NCBI GenBank assembly: GCA_003116975.1
Contig: BGKB01000046.1
Span: 495,538 to 559,537 of the forward strand
Length of the DNA: 64,000 nucleotides
Source of the DNA: Aurantiochytrium sp. KH105
Lineage: Eukaryota > Sar > Bigyra > Thraustochytrida > Thraustochytriidae
Direction of reading: 5' to 3'
The notes beneath the pieces were generated by a model that saw only the letters and a program-made list of their open reading frames with translations, searched no databases and was not told the origin of the DNA. Position 1 is the first letter of the stretch. Every line of letters starts with the position of its first letter. The position numbers and the translations under genes are program-made. Of this stretch, positions 10,043 through 20,016 are shown in pieces.

Positions 10043-12418
10043 CTAGGGGGAGAAGCCGGCATCTGTGAGAGAAATGTACGCCTCAGCAGCCTTAACGCAC
10101 TCCATCGTGGCCTGCTGCTGGTACAGCGTGGCCGTCTTCGTGGACTCGTTGGCGTTGTTGGCCGTAACGTAGAGGTTGTCCTCCTCAAAAGGGTCGTTGG
10201 TGATGTCGAAGAGCTCCATCTCCTCCGACTCAAAGTCATACATGAGTTTCCAGTTGCGAATCAGCAAAGACCAAGAGCAGTACGAGTCCGCGTCAGACTT
10301 GATGGACTTCCAGTTGTCTGACTGCTGGTCGCAGTACTCAAAGTAAAGGTATCTGTGCAAAACCTGATCGTCGTCGTTGCCAGAAAGCGACGACACTAGA
10401 CTAATCGAGTCCAAAGGCCGCGTGATTCCAGCCGATCCATCGACCTCCAGGTCGCTCGAAGTCAAACCGGCGACGTCGGCAAAGGTGCTGAAAATATCCG
10501 CCGTCGTCGTTGGCGTCTCCGAAACATGGCCAGAGGTCACCCCCTTCCAGTACCAGATCATTGGAGTCAGCAGCGAGCCCTCGTACAATTGGCGCTTGAT
10601 TCCACGGTGCCCGTTCGTTGACCCAAAGGTAAAGATGCTGTGAAGCACCTTGAAATTATTCTGGCGGTTGTATACGGAGTTCTCGTTCACGTAGTTCGCA
10701 TTCCGTTCCGGACCGTTATCACCGACAAAGACGACCAGAGTGTTCTTGAGCTCGTCGTAACTGTCAATTAAGTCCATGATACGTCCGATGTCGCGATCAA
10801 TGTAGTTCTCCATCAGGCTCTTGTGTCGGCACTCCTCCGTATCAATGCCGCGTTCCGAATCTCCCTCATTGGAAGCCCACACAAGGTTCTCGAGACAGTC
10901 AGGGTCCATGTACGGCGCGACTTTGCGCTGTTCGTCGTTGGGGTTGTGGCTCCACGAGCAAATATGCGGGACGGTGAGCGACAGGTACACAAAAAATGGC
11001 GTCGTCAATCCGCCACTTCCGTCCGAATACTGTGACACGTGGTTCTCCATGTACTCGAGCGCCTTGTTGGCAAAGACGTCCTGCACAAAGCTGCAAGGGG
11101 TGTCTTCCGATGCATACAGGGGGCTTTCAAGACCCGAGCACGTGCTCTTGGACGCATCCTTGTTCTCGGGGAAAAGCTCCGACTTGGCGTACTTGCCTGC
11201 GTTGTCTGACGCGTCGGCCGAGTTGTTGTGCATGTTCACAGGGAAACATGCATGTGCATCCTTGTGCGTGAGCTGACCGTAAAAATAGTCGAAGCCCTTT
11301 TGGATTGGGTGCGATTTCTCGCTCTTCTTACCGAGGCCCCACTTGCCAATCAAGGCAGTCTTGTACCCTGTGCCCTGTAGGACTGATGCCAGCGTGACCT
11401 CATCGGTCGTAAACGGAATGTCACTATTCGTACCCGAGTTTCCGCGCACTCGCGAATGTCCTGCGTGACGTCCGACCAGCATCGAGTACCGGCTCGGGAG
11501 ACAGACGGCATTGACGGAGTACGCTTGCGTAAAGACCACACCTTTGTTGGCCATCTTTTGAAGGTGTGGTGTCGAGATTGTGTTGAGCTTCTCATAGTTG
11601 CCATTGAATTGGTCCACGCCCGTATCACCAATTCCCAGATCGTCAGCAAGAATGAGCAAAAGATTTGGTCGCCTGCCATGCAGACTATTTGACGTGTCGA
11701 TGCCGAGGTTGCTTGCGGGGGGCAGCTCCGTACCCTTGACCACGATTTTAGCCAGATTCACCGATGTTTTCCAGGCGACAGCCGAAACCGGCGATGTGAC
11801 TGCGTTCTTGGACGCTGTGGAACCCCACACGCTGGAGGTGTCTTCGTCAGCCGCGTCGAGCCCACACGAGTCGACATTGGTCAAGTCATCCTCATCCTCA
11901 TCCTCGTCTTCGTCCTCGTCTGTGCCTTCACCAGTATAATCGTCTTCGTCTTCATCGCCACTGTCTTGCCCATCGACGGTGCCGTCTTCCCGGCCAGGAC
12001 AATCAATAGAGTATGAAAAGAACTTGCGCAGCTTATTAATGGAGCGCCACAAGTCGCCGCTTAGCGTTGAGCACGAGTACAACTGACAGTGCAATTTACC
12101 ATTGCCACGCACAGTCCACGTTTCTACATACGTGCATGAGTCATCATCTTCGCAGGACTGCAGACAGTCGCTGGTCTTTTTCCTGTGCACCTCGTAGGCG
12201 TCACCAATCGCGCATGACGCGTCCACGCGTCTCTCGTCGTTTCGTTTCCAGCCACATTTTTTCTTGCACTGCGACACCTTGGAGCTGCTGCAATCGTTGC
12301 TTAAAGACCTTGGCAAAAGAGCTTGCTGGACGTCTGCATTAAGGAGTCCTGTTGACACGGCGCCTCCGTTGGTGGTGACCATGCAGAAGACCACCAACAA
12401 GATCGCCACGTTCTGCAT
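10043..12418 (-). CDS. Secreted arylsulfatase with an N-terminal PAN/apple-like domain
   Basis: Formylglycine-dependent sulfatase expected to cleave sulfate esters of carbohydrates or other substrates outside the cell or in a lysosome-like compartment. ATG 12418 begins a signal peptide (MQNVAILLVVFCMVTTNGG); total 791 residues. Residues about 40-140 are cysteine-rich, with the PAN/apple pattern TSDCLQSCEDDDSCTYVE. A run of Asp/Glu (about 150-180) follows. The sulfatase domain starts near 250: PNLLLILADDLG (metal-binding Asp pair), NAVCLPSRYSMLVG with the C-x-P-S-R signature whose Cys (about 306) becomes formylglycine, GYKTALIGKWGLG (second signature), and FVGDNGPE (further metal ligands). All the active-site motifs I can place are present, so an active enzyme is likely. 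The substrate cannot be told from sequence. Confidence 0.92.
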   Translation of the reverse strand: MQNVAILLVVFCMVTTNGGAVSTGLLNADVQQALLPRSLSNDCSSSKVSQCKKKCGWKRNDERRVDASCAIGDAYEVHRKKTSDCLQSCEDDDSCTYVETWTVRGNGKLHCQLYSCSTLSGDLWRSINKLRKFFSYSIDCPGREDGTVDGQDSGDEDEDDYTGEGTDEDEDEDEDEDDLTNVDSCGLDAADEDTSSVWGSTASKNAVTSPVSAVAWKTSVNLAKIVVKGTELPPASNLGIDTSNSLHGRRPNLLLILADDLGIGDTGVDQFNGNYEKLNTISTPHLQKMANKGVVFTQAYSVNAVCLPSRYSMLVGRHAGHSRVRGNSGTNSDIPFTTDEVTLASVLQGTGYKTALIGKWGLGKKSEKSHPIQKGFDYFYGQLTHKDAHACFPVNMHNNSADASDNAGKYAKSELFPENKDASKSTCSGLESPLYASEDTPCSFVQDVFANKALEYMENHVSQYSDGSGGLTTPFFVYLSLTVPHICSWSHNPNDEQRKVAPYMDPDCLENLVWASNEGDSERGIDTEECRHKSLMENYIDRDIGRIMDLIDSYDELKNTLVVFVGDNGPERNANYVNENSVYNRQNNFKVLHSIFTFGSTNGHRGIKRQLYEGSLLTPMIWYWKGVTSGHVSETPTTTADIFSTFADVAGLTSSDLEVDGSAGITRPLDSISLVSSLSGNDDDQVLHRYLYFEYCDQQSDNWKSIKSDADSYCSWSLLIRNWKLMYDFESEEMELFDITNDPFEEDNLYVTANNANESTKTATLYQQQATMECVKAAEAYISLTDAGFSP

Positions 12419-14234
12419 CACGGAGCGCCAGGTTTGTAGAGATCGTTCGCTACGGGATCTATAGCGTTTGCAGACGCCAGCGGCGCATGCTGCTGCTGGT
12501 GATGCTGCTGCTGGCATTCTTGCGTTTGCAATGACCAGCTGAAGACGATGTGTTTGCTCGCCCGCGCCCTCGCGAATAAAAGGACAGCAGGCTAGAGCTT
12601 GCTCGCCCCGACCTTACTGGCCTGAGGCTTTGCTTGTCGTGGCCTAACTGCGCTCTGCGCGTTCGCCGGGGCCCCGGTTTCACGCCGTAGCTGGCACCCG
12701 GCTCTTGCGCGTAGCGGCCAGAGCTGCGCGACTCCGCGCGCCCACCTCGCGGCCGGCACGCCTTGATCAGCGAGAGGCCAACAAAGGTCTGCGCGTGCCG
12801 GCGTCCTTGCTTGGACTCTCACTCGCGAGCGTCAATGGCGTCGCCGTCCAGCGAGTCAGCCTGCCTTCCCACTATCTGGCGAGTCGGTCTGCTCGCCACT
12901 TCGCACGCGCTGGCTGGGGAAAGCCACGCCAGCCAGCCAGAGCTCGCTCGCCCGCTCGCTCGTCGCGCGCGACAGGCGGAGACGCGCCGCGACCGTCTCG
13001 CTCGCGCGAAGGCGGAGGCCGTCTCCCCTCGCTCGGCTGTTTGTCTGCGCTTCTCTGCGCTGTGCGCGTGCCGCCATCGATGTCGCTTCTATCCAGACCG
13101 ACGGTGAGCGAGGTGAGCCAGCCCTTTTCTCCTTGCCGGGGGCAACACGTGATGCGGGCCCCGAGGATCCGCAGGACGTTCTAGCGCTCTTCTAGCGCTT
13201 TATCCGTCGCCTTCAGGCCGCTCGATGCGGCTCCCACCAATCACGGAGCGCCACTCACAGTCAGAGAAACAACATGGCGGCCCTCTCGCTGCTTCTTTCT
13301 AAGCGCAATTGGCAGTTGTAGACGAGCTTGCGCTGTGCTTACTTGCTGTTGAATGTTTGACAGTGAGTGCTTGCTCGCCTGCCGCCTGCCTACCTGCCTT
13401 GCGAGCGCTGCAACGCCGCGGCAAAAAGGCCGAATCATTACACGCGTCCAACAGGCGCCCCTCCTCCTTAGCATGATGAGCAACCTTTCCCTTCCCCTCT
13501 CTTCCCTCGCTCTACTGCTGCAGCTGCAGCTGCGCATGCTGCACGGACAGCTCCGACCTCTGAATTGGCGCCGCTGTGCGTCGCCCACCGCGCTTTCCCA
13601 CGCCGCGCGGAGCCGTCTCCTCTCTCCTTCTTCCCTCCCTCTCCTCTCGGCCCTCCTCGTCGAACGCGCGAGGCTGCAGCATGCAGCGATCGCCGTCCTC
13701 TTCTTCTCGTGTGCTCTGATTGACTGTGAAGCGACGGTCGCGTGCTGTGGCCCGCCTTGCAAGTGTCTCTAGGGAAGGCGTGCCAGTGGGACCTGAGTAT
13801 GACCCCGGGACAGCCGCAGGTCAAACGTGTTGGTGCTCTGGCCATGGCTGGCAGTGGCTGCTGCTGCTGGTGCGTCGCGAGTCTTGGCGCTGCCGGGAGT
13901 ATGGCTGGCGGTGGCAGCAGCGGCGCGGTAACGGTGGCGGTCAAGACGTGCGGGTTTTGCTTGCCGCCGCGATGGACAAAGGAGATTGAGTTGAGATGAC
14001 AATGTGCAGCTCGGGTGGTGGTTGGTCCAGGCCCTCTTCTGTTATTATTTTTCTAAAGGCTCTTGAGCGTCACAGCTGGCTGCACCGCCAGCAATACAGA
14101 GGGGGGATACTTTTGTTCCTACAAGAAGAAAGAAAGGAAAAAAGAAAAGAAAAGAAAAAAACAGCGGTGAAGGGAGAAAAAGACACAGGGTGTTCTCGTA
14201 GGTTCTCTACAAATGTGCAGACTGGTTGGTGCGC
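12419..14234. other. Gene-free region between sulfatase and IQ/WW genes
   Basis: About 1.8 kb without a supportable gene. Open frames here are Arg/Ala/Ser/Cys-rich and overlap on both strands. The first part is the expected sulfatase promoter. An A/G-rich tract (about 14125-14160) lies in the presumed 3' region of the next minus-strand gene. Confidence 0.45.
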
Positions 14235-17000
14235 TCAAAAGAATACATCGTAACGGGCGTTGGAATCGAACGAAGGAGAAACCACGGCTGGAGACGTCAC
14301 TTCGCTGAGCTCATCCATGTCAAAGGAGCTACGGCTCTTTTTGGCCTTTTTCTTGCCACGTTTTTGCCTTCGGCTCGACGCCTTGGACATTCGAGAGGAC
14401 GAAGCGACCGCTTCGCGGTTTCTATTTCCATTCTGCAAAAGGTCATCCAAGGTACCATCGACCTCGGCAGCTAAAACCTCTTGCGGCTTTTCCCAAACAC
14501 TTTGGCCCGTGACACGGTTATAGTAAAATTCATTGCCTTCCTCGTCGCCGCAAATTTCCCAGTCTCCCACCAAGGCCTTGACGTTCTCGACAGTCTCATG
14601 CGAGGCGCTTTCCTCGACGTTCGCCAAAGCAAGGAGCTCCGTCGGCACTGTAAAGAAATACTTGAGCTTTTTGGCAACGACCCTGCCATCTCCGCACTTG
14701 CAACGAACGCGGTTCCCGTCCAACATGATCTCGAGAAGCTCCACGTCGGTAGAAGAACCATCACTTCGCACCATCTTCAGTTGCATCCCTGCTGCTAGAA
14801 CCGAAAGGTCGTCAAGGTCAGTAAGACAGATAAAGCCGCTGTCTTGTAGCGCACCTGCGGCACTGCTCACAACCTCTGTTGGTGATAAGGGCGACATTGG
14901 GCCGGAGAAAGACTGACGAGCTTGCGATGCTGAGAGGCTGTTGCCCGCAAAGTCTTCGTTGTCTTGCTGAATTGGCATGGACTCGTCTTGTACAACGGCG
15001 TCATTTGGCCATTCTGGGATGAGCTCGTCGCCCATTTGCGTTGCGGAAGCAAACTGCTCCGGCGTGCCCCCCGTAGTCTGGACGGGGTCATATCCTCCCA
15101 CTTCCTGCTCGTACTGATCTTGCTGTTGCTGCTGCTGTTGCTGTTGATGTTGAATATCATGATAGTGCGAGCTAGCAGAAGCCGCGTGGGAGCCAGAGAC
15201 GGAGGTGTTTTCGTAACTTGCGCTGGCGCCATAGTTCGCTTCATTGTACGACTCGAAAGACAGCGAAGTACGCGCTCGAGATGGGGCACTCGCAGCCATG
15301 GAATCTGCTCTTTCCGTTGGATACTGACCCATCCTATGCGAAGCTGAGCCTGCACGAGAACGACTCTCTGAGCCTTCATCCTTGCCTTCATCACTCCAAA
15401 AGTCCTGCCACTCTTCACGGTAATTCTTTGCGCGTGGCACGGTCACATGTCGCGTGCGATGACCACGGAACGCCTTTTGCAGCGAGACCGCAGCCTTGTC
15501 AGAAAGGTGCTTCTCCAGCGCAATTTTGAGTTCCTGGCGAACGGCAGTCGGAATTCCGTCCATTTGCGCTCCAGAAAGTGCTTCGAGCATTTCTTGTAGA
15601 TCTTGTAGCGAAGCTTTGCCAGGGTTTTGGAATTGTGGAAAGCGGTGCCGACTCTGAAGGCCCTTGGCGCGGCGAAGTACATTAACGTACTCGCTCGCAA
15701 GACTTGCGCGCCATGCCGTCTGGATTGTAATTGCAGCTGCCTCGCGATAGGCAACCCTCGAATATTGTATCTCATTGGTGCGGACCAGGCGGTAGAACTC
15801 ACGCAGCCGCATCTTGAAAAGGCGACCAATGGACACGTTTTGGCGCGCCGCTTCTTTTAGTATGATCTTGCGTGCATTCTTGATCTGTTTGAGCTCCGCC
15901 TCGAGTTCACGTTTTCGTCTCTCGAGCAAAGCTGCTTTGTCCGCAAGATCCTGCTCAATGTGGTCGAGCTCTTTTCTTTTAGCAAGCTCCACGCTAAGTG
16001 AGCTTGTCGGCGTTTGCAGCATTTTCTGCAGTGAGCTTCTCGTATCGCGATTGGAAAGAATTGTCTGGATTTCTTCGACCTGTGAGGTGAAGCGATCCTG
16101 GGGTGCAGCCATGCCCGTTCCACGACCATGCATACGCGAGGCGGCGCTCGCAGGTCGCATTCGTCTCGAGTTTTCCTCGGACAATCTCTCATAAGAGTTT
16201 CTTCGCGTGTGCTGCTGCGAGTGTTCTCGAGCGCTACGAGCCTGGTTCAATTCTGATGCAGAATCAGTGCGTCGAGGATCATCACGGAAGAGTGCAAGCG
16301 GCAGATCTCGGACCATTTCGGATGTGGAGTCCTCGGCTTCACTAAAGAGGCTTTCGCACTCTTCGATCTGAGTAGCAGGGGAGAGCATGGACATGGTGCT
16401 GCGCCCACGCCCGTTATACTTGTTGTTGTTGTTGTTGTTGATTGCACCATCACTGTAAAAGTTTGGATTCTCAGGGGTTGATGACGATGACCTTGCCCAG
16501 AGAGCTTCGACGAATTCGCGCTTGCGGCGTTCGCCTTCTCCCACGTTAATGCCAGCAGTTCGCGCAGAGCCAATGGATTGTCGAGGCGTCGGCATTTGGG
16601 CGTCGACCGACGGCAGTCTACCTGCAGAAGACGTTCTTCCTCTGCGACCGCGTTTGCCAGGACCTGGAGGCACGCGCGAGGGCGTCGATCGTCTTCTATC
16701 CCTTGTTGAATAGACCATGTCGGATGTAGCGGCGGCTGGAGCTGCTCTAGCTTTGGCACCTTGGGCGACTTGGCGAGAAGGGCGAGCTGATTTGGGGCGT
16801 GTCGAGCCAGTGGGGTTGCCCTCATTCAATATTGGCGTCGCGCGCTCTTTTCGGCGTGTCGTTGAACTCACCGACTCGCGCCTCTCGTAATCATCAGCAC
16901 GACGATGGTTTGATTGTGCGAGGAGCATTTGCTCTTGGCGTTGACGCATGCGCTGCATCTGCGTTGCGAGTGGTACATCCTCGGCATAAATGCGTGGCAT
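14235..17000 (-). CDS. IQ-motif, coiled-coil and WW-domain protein
   Basis: Not matched to a named family. ATG 17000 gives 921 residues; the open frame runs further upstream, but that part encodes a Gly/Ala/Asp/Arg repeat typical of non-coding GCC/CGG DNA. Residues 1-320 are basic and disordered. About 345-385 is a charged coiled coil (LADKAALLERRKRELEAEL). Two IQ motifs follow (ITIQTAWRASLAS near 420 and VSLQKAFRGHRTRHV near 503), expected to bind calmodulin or centrin-like light chains. A polyglutamine tract lies near 620-630. A WW domain (about 810-845: W at GDWEI, the YYN core, W at SVWEKP) should bind proline motifs. The C-terminus is Lys/Arg-rich. IQ plus WW suggests a cytoskeletal or ciliary adaptor; that role is inference. 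Confidence 0.85.
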   Translation of the reverse strand: MPRIYAEDVPLATQMQRMRQRQEQMLLAQSNHRRADDYERRESVSSTTRRKERATPILNEGNPTGSTRPKSARPSRQVAQGAKARAAPAAATSDMVYSTRDRRRSTPSRVPPGPGKRGRRGRTSSAGRLPSVDAQMPTPRQSIGSARTAGINVGEGERRKREFVEALWARSSSSTPENPNFYSDGAINNNNNNKYNGRGRSTMSMLSPATQIEECESLFSEAEDSTSEMVRDLPLALFRDDPRRTDSASELNQARSAREHSQQHTRRNSYERLSEENSRRMRPASAASRMHGRGTGMAAPQDRFTSQVEEIQTILSNRDTRSSLQKMLQTPTSSLSVELAKRKELDHIEQDLADKAALLERRKRELEAELKQIKNARKIILKEAARQNVSIGRLFKMRLREFYRLVRTNEIQYSRVAYREAAAITIQTAWRASLASEYVNVLRRAKGLQSRHRFPQFQNPGKASLQDLQEMLEALSGAQMDGIPTAVRQELKIALEKHLSDKAAVSLQKAFRGHRTRHVTVPRAKNYREEWQDFWSDEGKDEGSESRSRAGSASHRMGQYPTERADSMAASAPSRARTSLSFESYNEANYGASASYENTSVSGSHAASASSHYHDIQHQQQQQQQQQDQYEQEVGGYDPVQTTGGTPEQFASATQMGDELIPEWPNDAVVQDESMPIQQDNEDFAGNSLSASQARQSFSGPMSPLSPTEVVSSAAGALQDSGFICLTDLDDLSVLAAGMQLKMVRSDGSSTDVELLEIMLDGNRVRCKCGDGRVVAKKLKYFFTVPTELLALANVEESASHETVENVKALVGDWEICGDEEGNEFYYNRVTGQSVWEKPQEVLAAEVDGTLDDLLQNGNRNREAVASSSRMSKASSRRQKRGKKKAKKSRSSFDMDELSEVTSPAVVSPSFDSNARYDVFF

Positions 17001-17920
17001 TGATGCGTTTGCCGCGCCCGTCCGTCCGTCCGCTCGTCCGTCCGCCCGCCCGCCCGCCTGTCCGCAATCTGTTCCTTTCCCAGCAAGGACAGGTCTCCCT
17101 CCCCCAATTGCGTTTGCGCGTCTCGCCACCTCAGGGGGCGTTCGGTGTGACGAAAGTGTTTCTCCTGTCGTCGCGCGTGGCGCTCGCCACGACGTCACTG
17201 GCGAGGAAAAGCACAAGCTTGCGTGCGATTCTGGCGGTTCCCAATCCCTCGCAGGCTACGACATATCAAGTGCGCGCACACGCTATGGACGAGGCCGGCA
17301 CAAGAAAACTTTCAATCGATCGTACGAAGGCACAAAGGAAGAAACAGCCTCTTCCTTTGTTTTCTCCACCTCTTCCTCTGTCCTCAAGCGCTACGCGTGT
17401 CCGCCGTATGACTTATATCGACGGCACGTGCGCCTGCGAGTCGTTATTGCACTTTACCCTAAGCCTTCTACGTCGCGAATTGAATCGAAGTGGATTGAAC
17501 TGGACAGCCAGCCTATCGAAATGCTCGGCTCGCCGCGAGGCAGGTCTGCGCGCGGCGCGGGGCACGCTCACACGCGAAAGGGGTGGAGTGGTCAGCCGGG
17601 CCGAGGCAGCGGGCCCTCGCAGCCAAAGCGACTGAGGGACATCGCTCGCTCGACACGTTCGACGCGCACTTAGCTAGCTAGCCAGCTCCACGTCGCCGGC
17701 CACAGCGCGCCTGCGCGCAAGAGGTCTATTACCGGATCTCTCGCGCGATAGGCCACTTGGGCCTCGCGTCCACCGAAAGCGTCGAGCACGAGGACGAGGA
17801 GGACGCGGCGCAGACAGACAGACCCCAACCAAGCCCGACCGCGCGAGCCCCTGCGAGGCGAGCAGCGTGCGCGCGGCGGAGACGTGCCCGGGGCGGCGGA
17901 GCGGCGGCGCACTTCGATCC
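17001..17920. promoter_or_regulatory. Divergent promoter region of the IQ/WW and tRNA-isopentenyltransferase genes
   Basis: Two genes start here in opposite directions. It includes a CCGT/CCGC repeat next to the minus-strand start (about 17022-17060) and a short AGCT array (about 17670-17683). No convincing third gene. Confidence 0.45.
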
Positions 17921-19564
17921 ATGCGACGCGCGCGCGTGCTGGCGACCGCTTCGCTAGCGGCGGCAGCGGCGGGACCGAGCGGCGGGCTTCTTCGTCGCCG
18001 CCTCGGGTGGCGGGCGTTCACCATGGCCAGCACCGGGCTGCCGGACTCGCCCAGCACCGGCGCGACGGCGACGGCGACGGCGACGACCAACGCGTCCGCG
18101 GGCCCGAGCTTGACGCCGGGCCTGGCCTCGAGCTCGGCGGCGACGGGCACACGAGGGCTCTCCACTGGTGGAGAGGGCTTGCCCACGGAACCGGAACCAG
18201 ATGTACCTGAATCCGACAAGCCTGTCCTTGTGATTGTGGGCGCCACCGGCGTTGGCAAGTCAAAGCTTAGCGTGGACCTCGCTCTCCGCTTGAACGGAGA
18301 GGTGGTGAACGCTGACGCAGTTCAAATGTACCGCGGTCTTGACATTGCCGCAGCAAAAGTGTCGCAAGAAGAAATGCAAGGGGTTCCTCACCACTTGATG
18401 AGTTTTCTAGACCATACCGATAGCTATACTGTCAAGCGCTTCCGGAACAATGCGCTCACGGTGATCAATGACATTCATTCGCGAGGCAAGCTTCCCATCA
18501 TTGTCGGCGGAACCCTGTATTACATTCAAAATGTGTTGTGGCCAACACTCATTGACGGAAGCGAAACAGATGCCGAACCCGACGAGCCAATCGATGACCG
18601 GGCTGGCGTGGAGATTCCCGAGGGCATGACGCCACACGAATACCTGAGCAAGATTGACCCCGTTCGCGCCGATACTCTTCACCCTCGAGACACGCGCAAG
18701 ATCCAACGCAGCATTTACGTCACCAAGACCAGAGGACGCCCACACTCTGAGATCATCGCGGAACTCCAAGCTTCTGGTGTGCAGAACAAATTACGTTTTC
18801 GCACGGCAGTGTTGTGGCTACGCTGTAACAAAAATGTGCACGAGGAGAGGCTCGACAAACGCGTCGATGGCATGCTGGAAGCTGGTATCGTTGAGGAAGC
18901 CATGAGCTTTATCAAAGAGCACGATTTGATCGATAAGCTGAAAGCCAACGACCCCTGTCTGCAGGACGGCCAGTTTCAAGCCATTGGCTTCAAAGAGTTC
19001 CTTCCTTTTCTCCGTGCCTCTGAGGATCCGAATGTAGACGCACGTACGCGGGCCGAGATCAAAAAGGAGTGTCTGAATACCTTGCTCACCCACCACAATC
19101 AGTATCGAAAGTATCAGACCAAGTGGATTCGCAAACGTCTGCTGACGCGCAACGCGCCAGTCTATGGCCTGGAAACCGATCGATGCGGTAAACATCCTTT
19201 TGCTTGGGATAGGGATGTTGTCGAACCTTCTGTCGAAGTGTACAAGTGGCTCACGTCCACCACGGACCTGAGTAACACGGAGCCAAAGGGCATGCGCCGT
19301 GAAAACGCTTCTGCGGAGGACCAAACCTTGTCGACATATCATTGTGCACTGTGCAACGTCACGAGCATTGGCAAAACGCAGCACATGAAGCACATTAAGG
19401 GCCAACGCCACCGTCGTAGGGAGCAAGCATGCCAAGTTCCGCGACAGAACAAGCGACCTCGTGACGAACGTTTTGCAGAACTTCTCAAGGAGGAGCTCGA
19501 GCGCGAGGCTGCCAAGACGAAAAAGGACGACGGTGTCACAGGTCCCAAGGCGGATTCGTCATGA
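17921..19564 (+). CDS. TRIT1: tRNA dimethylallyltransferase (MOD5/TRIT1/MiaA family)
   Basis: Transfers a dimethylallyl group to A37 of tRNAs that read UNN codons. The P-loop GATGVGKS is followed by NADAVQMYRGLDIAAAKV and VGGTLYYIQNVLW, all diagnostic. The C-terminus has the eukaryotic C2H2 finger (HCALCNVTSIGKTQHMKHIKGQRH). There are two plausible starts. ATG 17921 has T at -3 and gives an arginine/alanine-rich leader (MRRARVLATASLAAAAA) like a mitochondrial presequence. ATG 18023 has A at -3 and G at +4 and gives a form without it. Leaky scanning could make mitochondrial and cytosolic enzymes from one gene, as known for yeast MOD5. Full form 547 residues. Family confidence is high; dual targeting is inference. 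Confidence 0.95.
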   Translation: MRRARVLATASLAAAAAGPSGGLLRRRLGWRAFTMASTGLPDSPSTGATATATATTNASAGPSLTPGLASSSAATGTRGLSTGGEGLPTEPEPDVPESDKPVLVIVGATGVGKSKLSVDLALRLNGEVVNADAVQMYRGLDIAAAKVSQEEMQGVPHHLMSFLDHTDSYTVKRFRNNALTVINDIHSRGKLPIIVGGTLYYIQNVLWPTLIDGSETDAEPDEPIDDRAGVEIPEGMTPHEYLSKIDPVRADTLHPRDTRKIQRSIYVTKTRGRPHSEIIAELQASGVQNKLRFRTAVLWLRCNKNVHEERLDKRVDGMLEAGIVEEAMSFIKEHDLIDKLKANDPCLQDGQFQAIGFKEFLPFLRASEDPNVDARTRAEIKKECLNTLLTHHNQYRKYQTKWIRKRLLTRNAPVYGLETDRCGKHPFAWDRDVVEPSVEVYKWLTSTTDLSNTEPKGMRRENASAEDQTLSTYHCALCNVTSIGKTQHMKHIKGQRHRRREQACQVPRQNKRPRDERFAELLKEELEREAAKTKKDDGVTGPKADSS

Positions 19565-19814
19565 TTGGCGTATGCATATCATGATTGAAGGTGAAGGTGG
19601 TCTAGAGACGCATGGGAGGGACGAATGATGGGTTACAATTGTGAGTGGAGGTGACGCGAGGTCGTTTCCGTCAAGTTCTTGTGTTTGTGGAAAGACAAAC
19701 GAACAAAACATACATTATATTAAAGGCAATTGTGCTGGAACGAGGCGGGCATCAGGATGTTTTCGCATGGCGCACCTCTGCTTTTGCGCATCTTTTGACG
19801 CTCGCGTCACGGGT

Positions 19815-19860
<46 letters not shown>

Positions 19861-20016
19861 AGAGAGAGAGAGTACCAGAAACACTGTAATTATTTTACCT
19901 CGTTAGACTTTCTTCGTCCCATGTGTTCCTGCATGGAAGAGTCAAAAGGGTGGACTCGCACCGCTGGACACTGCACAATTTTCAAAGCTTCGCTTGCTCC
20001 AGGCTAGATTCTGAAT
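19565..20016. other. Convergent intergenic region with a GA microsatellite
   Basis: It separates the 3' ends of the tRNA enzyme gene and the SPATA17-like gene. The main content is a (GA)n run at 19819-19872. No gene is seen. Confidence 0.55.
19819..19872. repeat. (GA)n microsatellite
   Basis: About 54 bases of near-perfect GA repeat with two GGGA interruptions. Confidence 0.95.
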
